DNA from: Actinospica robiniae DSM 44927 | Lineage (GTDB): Bacteria; Actinomycetota; Actinomycetes; Streptomycetales; Catenulisporaceae | Assembly: GCF_000504285.1 (NCBI RefSeq) | Contig: NZ_KI632511.1 | Location: 9,468,154 to 9,532,153, forward strand | Reading direction: 5' to 3' | DNA: 64,000 bases | Shown: one piece after another, positions 18,031 to 26,500 of the stretch | Layout of the letters: every line of letters starts with the position of its first letter | Numbering within the stretch: position 1 is the stretch's first letter | Translations under genes and position numbers: made by a program | The notes under the pieces: generated by a model | Told to the model about the DNA's origin: nothing | What the model saw: the letters and a program-made list of their open reading frames with translations, nothing else | Database searches by the model: none

Positions 18031-18113
18031 GGTTCTCTCCTCGGTCGGGCAGGCGAAGCCCGATCAGGGTTCTGCCGGGAGGTCAAGCGGCGCGATGCAA
18101 AATCGACCATCAG
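18031..18113. repeat. Inner arm and part loop of hairpin P4
   Basis: The inner arm is 18031-18093, followed by loop bases up to the IS256-family insertion point. The 8 bases ACCATCAG (18106-18113) recur at 19627-19634. The outer arm continues at 19644-19705. Confidence 0.85.
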
Positions 18114-19626
18114 GGGAGTGTTTAATCTCTTGTGTAAGTAGTTGATGGGCTTGACCTTGGCTGTCGGGTTCTCTACCTCACTAGGAAGTTACCGACAGTG
18201 ACGATTTCGATGGACCGTGCCTCTCGGCGTGACGAGGCCGAAGGCGATGGGCACTACCGCGAGGACGCGGCGGCGGCGCGGGTGGCCGAGGCGCTCTCCT
18301 CGGAGGCGATCGGGCAGCTGGTCGCGGACGCGAAGGCCTCCGGAATGGGCCTGGACGGCAGTGGCGGGCTGCTCAACCAGATGTTCAAGGCCGTGCTGGA
18401 ACGCGCGCTGCAGACGGAGCTGACCGAGCACCTGGGCTACGAGAGGAACGAAGCCGCCGGGCGCCGGTCGGGCAACACGCGCAACGGGTCCTACCCGAAG
18501 TCCGTCTCCACGGTGGCCGGGCCGGTGGACCTCGCGGTGCCCAGGGACCGGGCCGGCAGCTTCGAACCGGTGATCGTGCCCAAGGGCTCGCGCCGGATCG
18601 GGCAGATCGACGAGATGATCCTCTCGCTCTACGCCCGCGGCATGTCCACCCGCGATATCAGCAGCCACCTGCAGGAGGTCTACGGCGCCTCGTGTTCCCC
18701 GGGCCTGGTCTCGAAGGTGACCGACGTGATCGGGGCCGAGGTCGAGACCTGGGCGAACCGCCCGCTCGACGAGGTCTACCCGATCCTGTACATCGATGCG
18801 CTGCGGGTGAAGGTGCGCCACGAGGGCGCCGTGGTCAACAAGTCCGCGTACCTGGTGATCGGGGTCGATCTCGACGGGGTCAAGAACGTGCTCGGGCTCT
18901 GGCTCCAGGAGAACGAGGGCGCGAAGTTCTGGCTGCACGTACTCACCCAGCTCAAGAACCGGGGCCTGCGCGACGCACTGATCGTGTGTTGCGACGGACT
19001 CAAGGGCCTTCCCGAGGCGATCGACGCGGTCTGGCCCCAGGCGATCACCCAGACCTGCGTCGTTCATCTCGTGCGGGCCGCGATGCGTTACGTGACCTAC
19101 GCCGACCAGCGCAAGGTCGCCTCCGCGCTCAAACCGGTCTACACCGCGGCCAACGAGACCGCCGCCCTCGAAGCCCTTGAGAAGGTCCGCGAGGACTGGG
19201 GAAGGCGCTACCCCGGCCTGATCGACACCTTCGAACGCGCCTGGGAGCAGTTCATCCCGTTCCTGGACTTCGACCAGGACATCCGTCGGGTGATCTACAC
19301 GACGAACACGATCGAGGCCTGGAACCGGTCGCTGCGCAAACTGCTCAAGACCTCCGGCCACTTCCCGACCGACGAGGCCGCCGTCAAGCTGATCTACCTC
19401 GGCATCCGCCGCCTGGAAGGACGTCACATCGACGGCACCGGCAAGGGCACGACGCTGCGCGGCACCGGAACCCTCGGCTGGAACCGGGCCATGAACCAGT
19501 TCAAGATCCGATTCGGCGACCGGCTTCCCCTCTGACCCGCCAACACCCAGTAATCAGAAACCAGAGAGCTGACAGCCAGCGGCAGGAACACTCAACACGC
19601 ACTTACACAATCTGGTTGACACACCC
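18114..19626 (+). mobile_element. IS256-family insertion sequence with 8-bp target duplication
   Basis: A 1,513-bp element flanked by the direct repeat ACCATCAG (18106-18113 and 19627-19634), the 8-bp length typical of the IS256 family. Terminal inverted repeats of about 26 bp share GGG-GTGT at the tips and TTGTGTAAGT at the inner end. Excision restores a hairpin loop matching P2. The transposase gene is intact. Confidence 0.92.
18198..19535 (+). CDS. IS256-family (mutator-type) transposase
   Basis: A 445-residue transposase. The N-terminal region (about 60-110) has LTEHLGYERNEAAGRRSGNT and NGSYPKSVSTVAGPVDLAVP. DDE catalytic residues lie in YIDALRVKVR (Asp about 196), VCCDGLKGLPEAIDAVWP (Asp about 263) and TTNTIEAWNRSLRKLLK (Glu about 375). 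Length is normal for the family and no lesion is visible. It is the only gene of the element. Confidence 0.95.
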   Translation: MTISMDRASRRDEAEGDGHYREDAAAARVAEALSSEAIGQLVADAKASGMGLDGSGGLLNQMFKAVLERALQTELTEHLGYERNEAAGRRSGNTRNGSYPKSVSTVAGPVDLAVPRDRAGSFEPVIVPKGSRRIGQIDEMILSLYARGMSTRDISSHLQEVYGASCSPGLVSKVTDVIGAEVETWANRPLDEVYPILYIDALRVKVRHEGAVVNKSAYLVIGVDLDGVKNVLGLWLQENEGAKFWLHVLTQLKNRGLRDALIVCCDGLKGLPEAIDAVWPQAITQTCVVHLVRAAMRYVTYADQRKVASALKPVYTAANETAALEALEKVREDWGRRYPGLIDTFERAWEQFIPFLDFDQDIRRVIYTTNTIEAWNRSLRKLLKTSGHFPTDEAAVKLIYLGIRRLEGRHIDGTGKGTTLRGTGTLGWNRAMNQFKIRFGDRLPL

Positions 19627-19643
19627 ACCATCAGCGGAGACTG

Positions 19644-19705
19644 CCGCCGCTTGACCTCCCGGCAGGTCCCTGATTGCCTCCGGGGACCGACCGAGGAGAG
19701 AGCAC
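19644..19705. repeat. Outer arm of hairpin P4
   Basis: The arm runs from CCGCCGCTTGACCTCCCGGC to CCGAGGAGAGAGCAC and matches the P2 outer arm and, inverted, the outer arms of P1 and P3. The following 240 bp are the right flank of element B. From about 19950 to 20124 I see nothing recognisable. Confidence 0.8.
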
Positions 19706-20124
19706 ACACCCGCAACCCCACCACCCCAAACCCCAGCCCGCCCCACCAACAACAGCACCCCACAGACTCCGGCATCTCTCTCCGAGGGAAGGGCCTGCCA
19801 GCGGCGATTTTCGTCTTGAAACCGCAGCCCGCCTCGCCAACGTAACGGGTGGGTGGGTGGTCAGACAAAACGGGCGACGCGAAGCGGCCGCCCACAGCCC
19901 GACGACCATCCCGACCCGACAGGCCACCACGCCCACGAGCACCCAGCCGATCATCACCCGCAATAGTGCGGTGCGGGACGCGCAGAAAGCTGGGTGTGTT
20001 CTCCCTGCGGAAGTCGTTCGTCGCCGACTTTGTCCATGCCGACGAGGCGACGACGCGGCCCCGCACGATCGCGTTCTCATCAGGCCCGATCGGTGCGACT
20101 CAGGCGGCGTTCGGCGGCTTTGAT

Positions 20125-20168
20125 GTCAGGCTGTCTTGACACGCAGCCCGTGTCAAGGCACCCTGACA
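20125..20168. promoter_or_regulatory. Nested dyad operator upstream of the HTH/ClpN pair
   Basis: A perfect dyad CTTGACACG (20135-20143), CAGCC, CGTGTCAAG (20149-20157) is enclosed by a second pair TGTCAGG (20125) and CCTGACA (20162). It ends 2-13 bp before the ATG at 20171, so a bound protein would block transcription or initiation. Autoregulation by the adjacent HTH protein is inferred. Confidence 0.7.
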
Positions 20169-20170
20169 CT

Positions 20171-20425
20171 ATGAACGCCGATGACACGCCGGCGGCAGCG
20201 CTGGCAGCACAGGTGACCGACAAGGACCCGGCAGTCGGGTTGCGCGCGGTGCTCGAACTGCGCCGACTGCTCGAGGAACTCGAACGCGTCCACGTCGACA
20301 ACGCCCGGGACCAGGGCTGGTCCTGGCAGGGCATTGCCACGGCGCTGCAGGTAAGCCGTCAAACCGTCCATGAGAAGCACGCCGGGCGCCGCAAGGCCAC
20401 GGGCAAGGAGAGCGGACATGACTGA
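20171..20425 (+). CDS. Small helix-turn-helix protein
   Basis: An 84-residue protein. Residues about 26-45 are helical (RAVLELRRLLEELERVHVDN) and residues about 50-70 form a clear helix-turn-helix (WSWQGIATALQVSRQTVHEK). The start at 20171 is chosen because it follows the nested dyad and excludes an unlikely upstream extension. Its end overlaps the ClpN-type gene by 8 bp (20418-20425), indicating co-translation. It probably regulates the pair through the dyad. Confidence 0.75.
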   Translation: MNADDTPAAALAAQVTDKDPAVGLRAVLELRRLLEELERVHVDNARDQGWSWQGIATALQVSRQTVHEKHAGRRKATGKESGHD

Positions 20426-20966
20426 GGTCACCACCGTCTACGACCGGTTCACCGAGTTGGCCAAGCGCTCTTTGGTCGCCGCCAGGGACGTCGCGGACTC
20501 GCTCGGCACCGACTTCGTCGGCACCGAACATCTGCTGCTCGGGTTGGCGCAGACCGCCGGAACGGCGAGCGAAGCGCTGCGGGCGCACGGCGTCGAACTC
20601 GGCCGAACGCGCGCGGCCGTGGAAGCCGCGCTGCGTGCGGCCGGAGCACCTTCCACCGCAGGTGGTGGGGCGGCGGAGGCGCTGTCCACGATCGGCATCG
20701 ACGTCGCCGAGATCCAGCAGCGGGCCGACAGCACCTTCGGGCCCGGCGTGTTCCGCTACCCGCGCCCGGCCTTCTCGCTGCGCCTGAAGGAGGTCATCGC
20801 ACGCTCGCTCCAGCAGGCACGTGAGCTCGGCGGCGAACACATCGACACCGAGCACCTGCTGCTCGCCCTGCTCTCCGTTGACGAGGACGCGGCCGTCAGG
20901 GTTCTGTCGCAACTGGGTGCTGATATCCGGGCGCTGCGTCAGGCTGTGCTCGACCGGGTGGCGTAA
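20418..20966 (+). CDS. Clp N-terminal-domain protein without ATPase
   Basis: A 182-residue protein made almost entirely of two Clp N-domain repeats: about 6-75 (FTELAKRSLVAARDVADSLG, GTEHLLLGL) and about 110-180 (FSLRLKEVIARSLQQARELG, DTEHLLLALL). It has no Walker motif, so it is not ClpC itself. Such proteins may act as adaptors or decoys for Clp substrates or inhibitors. It is overlapped by the HTH gene upstream and followed by a terminator. Confidence 0.85.
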   Translation: MTEVTTVYDRFTELAKRSLVAARDVADSLGTDFVGTEHLLLGLAQTAGTASEALRAHGVELGRTRAAVEAALRAAGAPSTAGGGAAEALSTIGIDVAEIQQRADSTFGPGVFRYPRPAFSLRLKEVIARSLQQARELGGEHIDTEHLLLALLSVDEDAAVRVLSQLGADIRALRQAVLDRVA

Positions 20967-20981
20967 CGCGGGTGATCGTGC

Positions 20982-21016
20982 CGCGGGCCCTCGCCGTTCG
21001 ACGACGAGGGCCCGCG
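20982..21016. terminator. Bidirectional terminator hairpin
   Basis: Perfect 12-bp arms CGCGGGCCCTCG (20982-20993) and CGAGGGCCCGCG (21005-21016) with an 11-base loop. It lies between two genes that converge. Confidence 0.8.
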
Positions 21017-21027
21017 ACGTTCGGACA

Positions 21028-21798
21028 TCAATCGGCGGGAAGCGACATCCACAGCCGTTCGCCGCAGTCGGTGAAGCCGGTCTTCCGGTACACGCCGGCG
21101 TTCTTCGCCTCGCACTCCAGGAAGACCAGCTTCATCCCGCGGGCGAAGGCGGCCTCGGTCAGGAACGCGCTGATCGCCCCGCCGATGCCGCGGCCGCGAT
21201 GCTGTTCGACCGTGGCCACGGCGGCGAGTTCGCCGGTCGGGTCGTCCGGGCCGGTCACGTCGATCAGGCCGGCGCCGATGAGCTCGCCGGTGTCGGCGGT
21301 ACGCGCCGTGGCGATCAGCACGCCGCGGGCGATGCACCGCTGGAGACGGTCGACGTCGGCTTGGCTCGCCGGCTTGGTCTCGCCGTAAGCACGGTTCTGC
21401 AGGTTCGCGATCGCGAGCAGTTCGGCGTCGTCCGGGGCGGCCGGCGCCAGGACCACGTCGGCGGGCAGACGCGGTGTGAGGTGGTAGTCGGGAGTCGCAG
21501 CCATCTGCGGAAGGCAGTCGTCCTGCCGGAATCCGGCCGCGGCCAGGGCAGGCGCGACGGCCGGGGCGGCCTGCGCGATCAGTTCGAATCGGGGGACGCG
21601 GTCGTTCGCGCGGAAATGCGCGACGAGGTCGGCGATCTCCTGCGCGGTCGGTTCGGCGTCGTCGACCGGGATGGCGTAGTTCCAGGCCGCGGAGGTGTGG
21701 TTCTGATCCAGGTTGACCACGAACGGGCCGATGACCTGGTGAGCTCTGCGCGTGGCCGAGGCCATGATACGGGCAGAGATCAGTGCAGCAGTATTCAC
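21028..21798 (-). CDS. GNAT-family N-acetyltransferase
   Basis: A 256-residue protein with a GNAT domain in the C-terminal half (about 105-255). The acetyl-CoA loop is EQHRGRGIGGAISAFL and the last strand is KNAGVYRKTGFTDCGERLWM. The N-terminal 100 residues form a second, degenerate GNAT-like region. GTG 21798 is chosen because AAGGA lies just upstream; an ATG at 21834 in the same frame is the alternative. Substrate unknown. Confidence 0.85.
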   Translation of the reverse strand: MNTAALISARIMASATRRAHQVIGPFVVNLDQNHTSAAWNYAIPVDDAEPTAQEIADLVAHFRANDRVPRFELIAQAAPAVAPALAAAGFRQDDCLPQMAATPDYHLTPRLPADVVLAPAAPDDAELLAIANLQNRAYGETKPASQADVDRLQRCIARGVLIATARTADTGELIGAGLIDVTGPDDPTGELAAVATVEQHRGRGIGGAISAFLTEAAFARGMKLVFLECEAKNAGVYRKTGFTDCGERLWMSLPAD

Positions 21799-21965
21799 TG
21801 GTGAATCCTTCGAGAAAGGGGGAAAACGAGGCATGGCAAAGAGAACCGAGAATCTCGGTCACACTGCGGGGAGGCCTCAGCCCTTTCGGAAGGTCGGCTG
21901 CGCATCCTGCGCGGCCGGGTCTGCGAAGAGCATGGCATGCGGCGAGGGCGTGCGCAACACCTTAA

Positions 21966-22709
21966 TCAATACCGTTGCGCGTACCAGGTCGGTGTCTCGC
22001 CGAACATGCTCCTGAAGTCGCGGATGAAGTGGCCCTGGTCTGCGTAGCCGAGGTCCGCCGCCAGCGCGGCCCAGTCGATCGCGCCGCCTGCGGCCATGCG
22101 TGCGGTCACCTCGTGCAGTCGGTGGCGGCGGATCACCCACTTGGGCCCGATGCCGACGTACTCCGAGAACAGCCGTTGCAGCCCTCGCATGCTCAGCCCC
22201 AGCTCATCGGCGAGGCGTTCGACCCGTGTCAGGGTCTTGTCCTCGGCGACCAGCTCGACCGCGGCCGCCGCCTGCTGCGCCCGGGCGTCCTCGTCCGGCA
22301 GGTGCTTCAACAGGAATGCATCCATGGTCGGCACGTCGAGGGTCGTGGGCAGGTCCGGGCCGAACACCTCGGCCGCCGGGATGACGCGGTCGGTGATCGT
22401 CGAGACTGAGGCGCCGAGGAAAGGGCGGAAGCAGCCTGGCCGGAACGCGACGCCGAAGACGTGGTCGCGGCCCTCGAGGACCTTGATCTGGCAGCTACTG
22501 CACAGGCCGTTGACGTCCGCTCGGCCCTGGCCGAACGACAGATGCACGTTCGCGCGCGGCACGATCTTCTGCCGGTAGGGCTCGGCGTAGTCCCAGCGAG
22601 CCTCCCAGTAATGCTCCACCCAGGGCGCGAGCGCCGGCGACGGATCGTGGATCGCGTGGCGCTGATACCTGGTCCACGCACCCGCCAGCTCACGAACGTC
22701 TCGATCCAC
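21966..22709 (-). CDS. AraC-family transcriptional regulator
   Basis: A 247-residue regulator. The N-terminal half (about 10-130) is a DUF6597-like sensor region (PALAPWVEHYWEARWDY...VFGVAFRPGCFRPFL). The C-terminal AraC double helix-turn-helix (about 160-245) has GLSMRGLQRLFSEYVGIGPK and LGYADQGHFIRDFRSMFGET. GTG 22709 is the best start; the frame upstream of it is antisense to the divergent gene. It is divergently arranged with the DinB-like gene at 22773. Confidence 0.87.
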   Translation of the reverse strand: MDRDVRELAGAWTRYQRHAIHDPSPALAPWVEHYWEARWDYAEPYRQKIVPRANVHLSFGQGRADVNGLCSSCQIKVLEGRDHVFGVAFRPGCFRPFLGASVSTITDRVIPAAEVFGPDLPTTLDVPTMDAFLLKHLPDEDARAQQAAAAVELVAEDKTLTRVERLADELGLSMRGLQRLFSEYVGIGPKWVIRRHRLHEVTARMAAGGAIDWAALAADLGYADQGHFIRDFRSMFGETPTWYAQRY

Positions 22710-22772
22710 ATGCCAAAGCGTACGTCGCCTTTGTCCAATACCCTTCCGGCCACGCCGCCTAGCGTGGCCGTC

Positions 22773-23342
22773 ATGTCTCACGTTTCCAACGCGGCCGCGG
22801 CAGTGGCCGCTATCGCCCGCACCATCTCCGACGACCAGCTCGCCAACAAGACCCCGTGTACGCAATATGACGTGCGGGCACTGATCAACCACCTCCTGTT
22901 CTGGGGCCCGTCGCTCGCCGGCGCCGGGCGCAAAGAGTCCGTTCCCCAGCCGGCGGCCGCCGAGTCCGAGGTGGACTTGGCGGATGGCGACTGGCGCGGC
23001 AGCCTGCTCGCCTTGCTGGACGAGCTCACCTCGTCGTGGGCGCCGCCGAGCGCCTGGGAGGGCGAGACGAGCATGGGCTCGCCGCAAATGCTGCCCGCGT
23101 CCGTCATGGGCGACATGATCGTCGGCGAGTTGGCCGTGCACGGCTGGGACCTGGCGGTCGCGACCGGGCAGCGGTTGGAACTGCCCGGTGACCTGCTCGC
23201 GCATCTGCGCGAGGCGATGCTCGCCGGAGTGGCGCAGGGGCGGGAGATGGGCCTGTACGGACCGGAGGTCGCGGTGCCGGCCGACGCACCGACCTTGGAC
23301 CGGATCCTCGGCCTGACCGGCCGTGATCCCGCCTGGACGTAG
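22773..23342 (+). CDS. DinB-like metal-binding protein (TIGR03086 type)
   Basis: A 189-residue DinB-like four-helix protein of the actinobacterial mycothiol-linked group. His residues for metal binding lie in ALINHLLFWG (about 40) and VGELAVHGWDLAVATG (about 125). Members are maleylpyruvate isomerases or uncharacterised thiol transferases. ATG 22773 is 63 bp from the divergent AraC start, suggesting it is the AraC target. A strong hairpin follows the stop. Confidence 0.8.
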   Translation: MSHVSNAAAAVAAIARTISDDQLANKTPCTQYDVRALINHLLFWGPSLAGAGRKESVPQPAAAESEVDLADGDWRGSLLALLDELTSSWAPPSAWEGETSMGSPQMLPASVMGDMIVGELAVHGWDLAVATGQRLELPGDLLAHLREAMLAGVAQGREMGLYGPEVAVPADAPTLDRILGLTGRDPAWT

Positions 23343-23363
23343 TTCCCGACCCGGCTTCGAGCA

Positions 23364-23407
23364 GCGACGGCGCACCCCACGAAGGGAGTCGGAGGGTGCG
23401 CCGTCGC
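23364..23407 (+). terminator. Terminator hairpin
   Basis: Perfect 14-bp arms GCGACGGCGCACCC (23364-23377) and GGGTGCGCCGTCGC (23394-23407) with a 16-base loop, 21 bp after the DinB-like stop. Confidence 0.8.
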
Positions 23408-23570
23408 GCTGCGGCGCTGCTCCGCCGGGAGCGCTCGGCGCGTTCCGGAACCGGCGTGCGCGCCTTGACGATGCAAGATCTCTGATACACACTCGCCCAC
23501 GTGAACGTTACCACCGGCTGCGGGCTGGACGTTCCGACCTACGATGCTCCTCACCCACCAGGAGTGCGGT

Positions 23571-26500
23571 ATGCGCATATCGCGAACGATCCGCTTGCAC
23601 CGCTCCCGCCGCCGGCCGGTCCTCGGCGCGCTGACGGCGGCCGCCACCGTCGTCGCGCTGGCTCTGCCGACCGGCCCCGCGGTCGCCCAGACGGCCACCT
23701 CCGACAGTTCGCCGGTGAATCTCTCCAACGCGATCAACCTGGCCGTGGGCAAGGCCGTGGCCAACGCCACCGTCGTCGAGGGCGATGCGCGGTTCGAGGT
23801 GCTCACGCCCGAAGTGATCCGGATGGAGTACTCGACGACAGGGAGCTTCCTCGACCTGCCGACCTTCGACATCCTCGATCGCGATTTCACCGCGCCCGCC
23901 TTCACTTCCAGCGTCTCGAACAATGTACTGACGATCACGACCAGCCAGCTGACGCTGACCTACCGGCTTGGGTCAGGGCCCTTCAACACGACGAACACTT
24001 CGATGAAGCTGCTCGGCACGCTGCCGCCGGGCGCTTCCGCGAACGTCACGCCGACCTGGGGCCTGGAGTGCACGTTCGGGCAGGTCTGCCAGTCCGGCGC
24101 GGCCGGGCTCGCCGGCGGGGCGAGTATGGCCAGCGACCATAAGAACTCGGTCAGCCCGGCCGGATTCGTCGCCGGCCTGACCGCCACTGGTGCCGAAGCG
24201 ACCTGGAGAGTGCTCGGCGCTCCCGCCGGAACAGCCGATGTGACCATCCGCTACGCCAACAACAAGGGCGGCGACGGGAACACCGAGACGCGCACCGCTC
24301 ACCTCGTCGTCAACGGCACTGGTACCCAGGTCTCCTTGCCGGCCACCGCCAGCTGGGACACCTGGTCGACCGTCACCGTCCCGGTGACGCTGACTGCGGG
24401 CACTGACACCGTCGCCGTGGAGTGCGCGAGCGGCGACAGCTGCAACGTCAACGTCGACGACATCGCGGTGAACGCGCCGGGTAGCAGCGCGCTGCCAGTC
24501 GTTCCGGCCAGGCCGCTCGGCGGCTACATGCGTTCGTACGACTCGACCAACGGCTCCTACGATGCCGGCACGCCGACCTGCGCGAGTGGCCAGTCCGGGG
24601 ATGCCTGCGCCGCCGACATCCCATCGATGGCCTCGGGTCTGCTCGACGAGTCGGGTTGGTACCTGCTCGACGACTCCCAGGCGGCCGTGTGGACTTCGAC
24701 CGGCTGGCTGGCCAACCGGCCGACCGGCGACATCGAGGACGGATACCTGTTCGGCTACGGGCAGAACTACACCGGCGCGCTGGCCGATCTGGCCCAACTG
24801 ACCGGGCCCGCCACGCTGCCGGACGAGTCGGCGTTCGGCAACTGGCTCTCCCAGTACTACGGCTACACGACGGCGGCGTATCAGAGCACGCTGTTGCCGC
24901 AGTTCGAGGCCAACGGAGTCTCGCTCGACGACCTTTCGGTGGACACGGACTGGAAGAGCCCGAGCACCTGGAACGGCTGGGAGTGGAACTCCTCGCTCTT
25001 CCCGGACTCCACCGCGTTCACCGACTGGGCCAAATCGCAGGACGTCAGCGTGGCCCTCAACGTCCACGCCGGGATCCCCACCAACGACGCGCTCTACAGT
25101 CAGGCCCAGGACATCGCCGGCAATACGCTGACGACCTCGGGCAGCACCGCGTACTGGGACTGGGCGAACGTGGCCCAGGCAGAGTCCTACTTCGCCACGG
25201 CCGACCCGACGCAGAACTCTGTCGGACTCACCTGGCTGGACTGGTGCTGCGACAACAGCGGCGTGTTCTCCGAACCCGGCGTCACCCCCGACTCCTGGAT
25301 CAACTACCTGATCGCCCAGCAGATGGTGAACGAAGGCCAGCGCGGCTACGTGCTCTCCCGGATCGGCGCGTCGCTGCAGAACTCGCAGGCGGGCTCGGGC
25401 ACGACGGGAGCGTGGGCGGAGCACCGCTCGACCATCGCCTTCACCGGGGACACCCAGGGCACCTGGAACACCCTCGCCAGTGAGGCCCAGCTGGCCCAGG
25501 ACGCCGGGAGCATCGGCGAGCCCTACGTCAGCGACGACATCGGCAGCTTCCTCGGCTCCGCCGCGGCCGGCAACGTCCCGGACGACCTCTACCTGCGCTG
25601 GCTGCAGCTCGGCACCTTCCAGCCGGTCATGCGCGAGCACTCGGACGGCGTGGACGACGACCAGAACGCGCGCCTGCCCTGGATGTACGACGCGGCGACC
25701 CAGGCCGTCGGCGACCAGTTCATGCAGCTGCGAGAAGAACTCGTCCCGTACCTCTACACCCTGGCCGCGCAGGCAGGCAGCACGGGCATGCCGATGACCC
25801 AGGCGCTCTACCTCAACTATCCGAGCCAGGCCGCGGCGTACACCAACCCGACTGAGTACACCCTCGGCCCGGATGTGCTTGTCGCGCCGGTCACCCAGCC
25901 GGGCGCGAGCGTGTCGATGCCGGTGTGGTTCCCGCCGGGCACCTGGCAGGACTACTTCACCGGCGCCACGTTCACCGGCCCGGCGACGCAGACCATCACC
26001 GTCCCGACGAGCCGGATGCCGGTGTTCGTCAAGGAAGGCGGCATCGTCCCGCTTCAGCCTTCCTCCGGCCAGGCGCAGACCGCGGGCGCGGCGCCGATCA
26101 CGCTGCAGGTGCACGCCGGGGCCAGCGGTTCGTTCTCCCTCTACGACGACGCCGGAACCGGCCTGGGCTATGAGTCCGGGCAGTCATCGAAGACTGCGAT
26201 CAACTACACCGAGAACACGTCCGCCTCGACGCTGACCATCTCGGCCGCGTCCGGGTCGTACTCCGGCGAGCCGTCCAGCCGCAGCTACACCCTGGACCTG
26301 GTCGACGAATCGAAGCCGACTTCGGTGCAGGTCAACGGCCAGACTCTCACGACGACGCAGTGGTCTTACGACTCCGCCACGCACACCCTGCTGGTCCCGC
26401 TCGGTGCGGTGCCGGTCTCCGGCAGTGAGACCGTCACCCAGACCGGCGGCGCGCCGCTGCAGCTGTCCGAGCCGACCACTCCGTTGGTCACCTTCGCCTC

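Larger units (their letters stand above)
15345..19945. mobile_element. Composite palindromic repeat element B, split by two insertion sequences
   Basis: This is the second copy of element A. The order is left flank (about 15355-15593), hairpin P3 interrupted by an IS30-family element, core (16987-18030), hairpin P4 interrupted by an IS256-family element, and right flank (19706-19945). Removing both insertion sequences and one copy of each target duplication restores a structure co-linear with element A. Core segments align, for example TTCTGGGCCGCTCTTTTCTT at about 17408 with TTCTGGGCTGCTCTTGTCTT at about 2149, and GGCTTTTGTCGGTGGTGGCG at about 17512 with its counterpart at about 2254. I see no conserved gene in the core. 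Confidence 0.75.

Noticed and set aside
15345-19945. CRISPR array or phage origin in the repeat regions
   Set aside because: The repeats are long inverted hairpins, not short regularly spaced direct repeats with unique spacers, and no cas or replication genes are nearby.
22461-22772. N-terminal extension of the DinB-like protein
   Set aside because: It is antisense to the AraC gene and lacks family similarity; ATG 22773 gives the normal start.
23973-26114. A 713-codon open frame on the minus strand
   Set aside because: Antisense to the GH31 gene, whose catalytic motifs are explicit on the plus strand.
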